A DNA stretch of 64,000 nucleotides, taken from positions 11,319,479 to 11,383,478 of the forward strand of contig OX439007.1 of NCBI GenBank assembly GCA_949316495.1, in the 5' to 3' direction. The notes below the pieces were generated by a model, which had not been told where the DNA came from, did not search any database, and worked only from the letters and a program-made list of their open reading frames with translations. Numbering within the stretch: the first letter of the stretch is position 1; each line of letters begins with the position of its first letter. Made by a program: the position numbers and the translations under genes. Source of the DNA: Amphiduros pacificus. Its lineage: Eukaryota; Annelida; Polychaeta; Phyllodocida; Hesionidae. Below, one piece after another: positions 62,540 to 64,000 of the stretch.

Positions 62540-62652
62540 AAGATGGTGGTGAGTTTGACTCCCTCTGTCGGCAGTGTTACATTCACAATGGTTAAAAGGA
62601 TAAAAAGTTGACCTGATATGGCCATTATTGCTGAAAGAGTCGTAAAAACATT
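62540..62652 (+). mobile_element. 5'-truncated SINE of the same family, plus strand
   Basis: It begins near the B-box region (GGTGGTGAGTTTGACTCCC) and continues CGGCAGTGTTAC, GGTTAAAAGG, TTGACCTGATATGGCCATTA and TTGCTGAAAGAGTCGTAAAA. It matches the body of the SINE at 62,218-62,439 in the opposite orientation, so the two form an inverted pair about 110 bp long separated by roughly 220 bp. No target duplication was found. Confidence 0.8.
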
Positions 62653-62812
62653 TAATTTTTGTTTACATTTGTGTTGTTGGTAGCCAGCTGTGAAAGCACT
62701 CATAACAGGGCAGCAGTAAGCTGGTCAACATATGCCTCAAATTCTCTGAATGGCCTAACACATAATGAAAGGATTGTCTCAACGTCAACTTTAATTATTA
62801 ATATAATTTTGT

Positions 62813-63064
62813 TTGTATGAAAGATCTATGAATTATAATTTGGAGATTATTAGATCAGATAGAAGCCCATCACTGAGCCTCAATGCCCTACTCTATTCGA
62901 AGAGTGATTCGATAGATTTCCTGATAACACCAACCATAGCCTCTGATAACTGGTTGTTGGGCACGTGTCAAAGTGAGAAACAAATTTCCACTTTTCTCAA
63001 GTATCAAGCACAAGATCTAAAGAAACAGCTTATTCCATATATATTAAATAAAAAAGTAATTTGA
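62813..63064 (+). CDS. Possible unrecognised exon or gene fragment
   Basis: An open stretch of about 83 codons ends in TGA at 63,062. Its text (IDFLITPTIASDNWLLGTCQ, then STFLKYQAQDLKKQL) has a more even codon use than the AT-rich surroundings, which is why I list it. A donor-like AAAAAGTAATT sits near its end and TATGAAAG lies before it, but no partner exon or protein family is recognised. It may be chance or a decayed fragment. Confidence 0.2.
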   Translation: MYERSMNYNLEIIRSDRSPSLSLNALLYSKSDSIDFLITPTIASDNWLLGTCQSEKQISTFLKYQAQDLKKQLIPYILNKKVI

Positions 63065-63271
63065 ACAGTTAAGACTTGAATGAAAACACTATCCTTAATT
63101 ATTTGTTTTATATTTTATTGTTATATTTACAGTCCTATGATGATTTTGTTTATAAAGTTGTGCCCTGTAATAGTTCTCAGCGAGCTGCCTATCAAAGCAC
63201 CTGGAAAAAATGGTATTCCATCTTTGTCAGATTTTTTTCCATTGTTCCTTTTAAAATCTTTCCATTGTGAA

Positions 63272-64000
63272 TTATCTGTCCCTCCGCCGATCATAGTCTC
63301 TACTCTTTTCTCGTCGTCTGTCACTGTCCCGATCTTTACGTTTATTGTAGTCCCGGTCTCTATATTTGTCTGGTTCTCTATCCCTGTATTTGTCTGGTTC
63401 TCTATCCCTGTATTTGTCTGGGTTTCTGTCTTTGTGTTTGGCACGATCTCGCCTCTCATCCGGACTTCTGTTTCTTGATTGACTGACTGGACTTCTTGAG
63501 CGAGATCTTTTGGAACCCTGTGAAAGAATAACATTAAATTCAATGTATATCACAAGATACATAGACAATCTTTGTCATATGTAACACCCTCAGTCCTCAA
63601 AGTAAGAAGGATTGACCATTAAATCAAACTTTAATTTAATATACCTCCTGATATTACATTTAATTTAATACCTCACGCCAGAATAGGATTTTCTGGTATT
63701 TTTAGAAAACGAGCATTGACTCGGAGTCCCTCGCCATTCAGTGTGGTAGAATCAGTTGGTTTAAGAAAGTGTTGAAATATTAGCTGTCTTAGAATAAGGA
63801 ATACAATGTCAGACACACATTAATGTGCCTGTGCAATATGAAAATTTGTCCTGGACATACAAGGTTAATATTGTTCCTTACCTGTTTCTTGTGTTTCTTG
63901 GTGTCGCTGTCAGAGTGGCTGTCACTGCTGCTGTGCCTCCTCTTCTTCTTCTTTTTCTTGTGCTTCTTAGAGGAGGATGGACTGTCCTCTTCATCAAACA
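63272..64000 (-). CDS. 3' end of an RS/K-rich, splicing-factor-like nuclear protein gene (partial)
   Basis: Two minus-strand exons are visible: 64,000-63,882 (continuing past the window) and 63,517-63,272, ending in TAA. The join uses CAG|GTAAGG and TTTCACAG|GG in phase 0. The first encodes FDEEDSPSSSKKHKKKKKKR, then RRHSSSDSHSDSD and KKHKKQ; the last encodes KRSRSRSP, SRNRSPDERRD, a DKYRDREP repeat, and KSRDYDRRRDR. Such serine, lysine and RD/RE-rich C-termini are typical of splicing and nuclear speckle proteins. Without the N-terminal domain the family cannot be named. The intron 63,518-63,881 holds nothing recognisable. Transcription is convergent with the NUDT18-like gene. Confidence 0.8.
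63356..63427 (-). repeat. 24-bp coding tandem repeat (DKYRDREP), three copies
   Basis: Within the last exon the 24-base word encoding DKYRDREP is repeated with only one or two silent or end changes: two copies are identical and the third ends DKYRDRD. It is an in-frame coding minisatellite inside the RD-rich tail. Confidence 0.88.

Noticed and set aside
63080-63543. Open stretches overlapping the RS-rich exon in other frames
   Set aside because: They are shadows of the RD/RE-rich repeat; only the minus-strand frame ending at 63,272 joins the upstream exon in phase.

Overview
This looks like eukaryotic nuclear DNA from an invertebrate, most probably a marine mollusc such as a bivalve. That is an inference from an AT-rich background, a spliced NUDT18-type gene, tRNA-derived SINEs, AGGTCA-rich degenerate repeats and very heavy tandem repetition. 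No bacterial-style gene organisation is present.

Layout. (1) 1-41,818 is one continuous satellite of a 38-bp monomer, about 1,100 copies. It is organised into nested higher-order and segmental duplications at offsets of 836, 1,292, 3,116, 8,681 and 10,184 bp. (2) 41,819-49,612 is mostly unrecognised intergenic sequence. It holds a 98-bp inverted-repeat element, a decayed DDE_Tnp_4 (Harbinger-like) transposase with a 21-bp minisatellite beside it, a 20-bp minisatellite, a CpG-rich perfect palindrome and a 55-bp minisatellite ending just before a promoter. (3) 49,798-55,881 is a complete seven-exon gene for a NUDT18-like Nudix hydrolase (341 residues). Introns 1, 3 and 6 each contain a different minisatellite, and the intron 3 array is built from the exon 3 splice junction itself. 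Intron 5 appears to use a GC-AG splice pair. (4) 55,882-59,889 holds three more minisatellites, with 11-, 56- and 41-bp units. (5) 59,890-62,652 is a repeat nest: a degenerate AGGTCA-rich tandem repeat is interrupted by a hAT-like miniature transposon, which is itself interrupted by a tRNA-derived SINE. A head-opposed pair of SINEs from another family follows. (6) 63,272-64,000 on the minus strand is the 3' end of an RS/K-rich, splicing-factor-like protein gene, convergent with the Nudix gene.

Only two protein-coding genes are well supported. They are not functionally linked in any obvious way: one is a nucleotide-pool sanitation enzyme and the other is probably a nuclear speckle-type protein. 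The unusual character of the window is its tandem-repeat load. Eleven unrelated short-period families, besides the 38-bp satellite and longer degenerate duplications, lie within 64 kb, including inside introns and one coding exon. Coordinates of repeat edges are by eye and approximate. All exon joins were checked for splice signals and reading phase.
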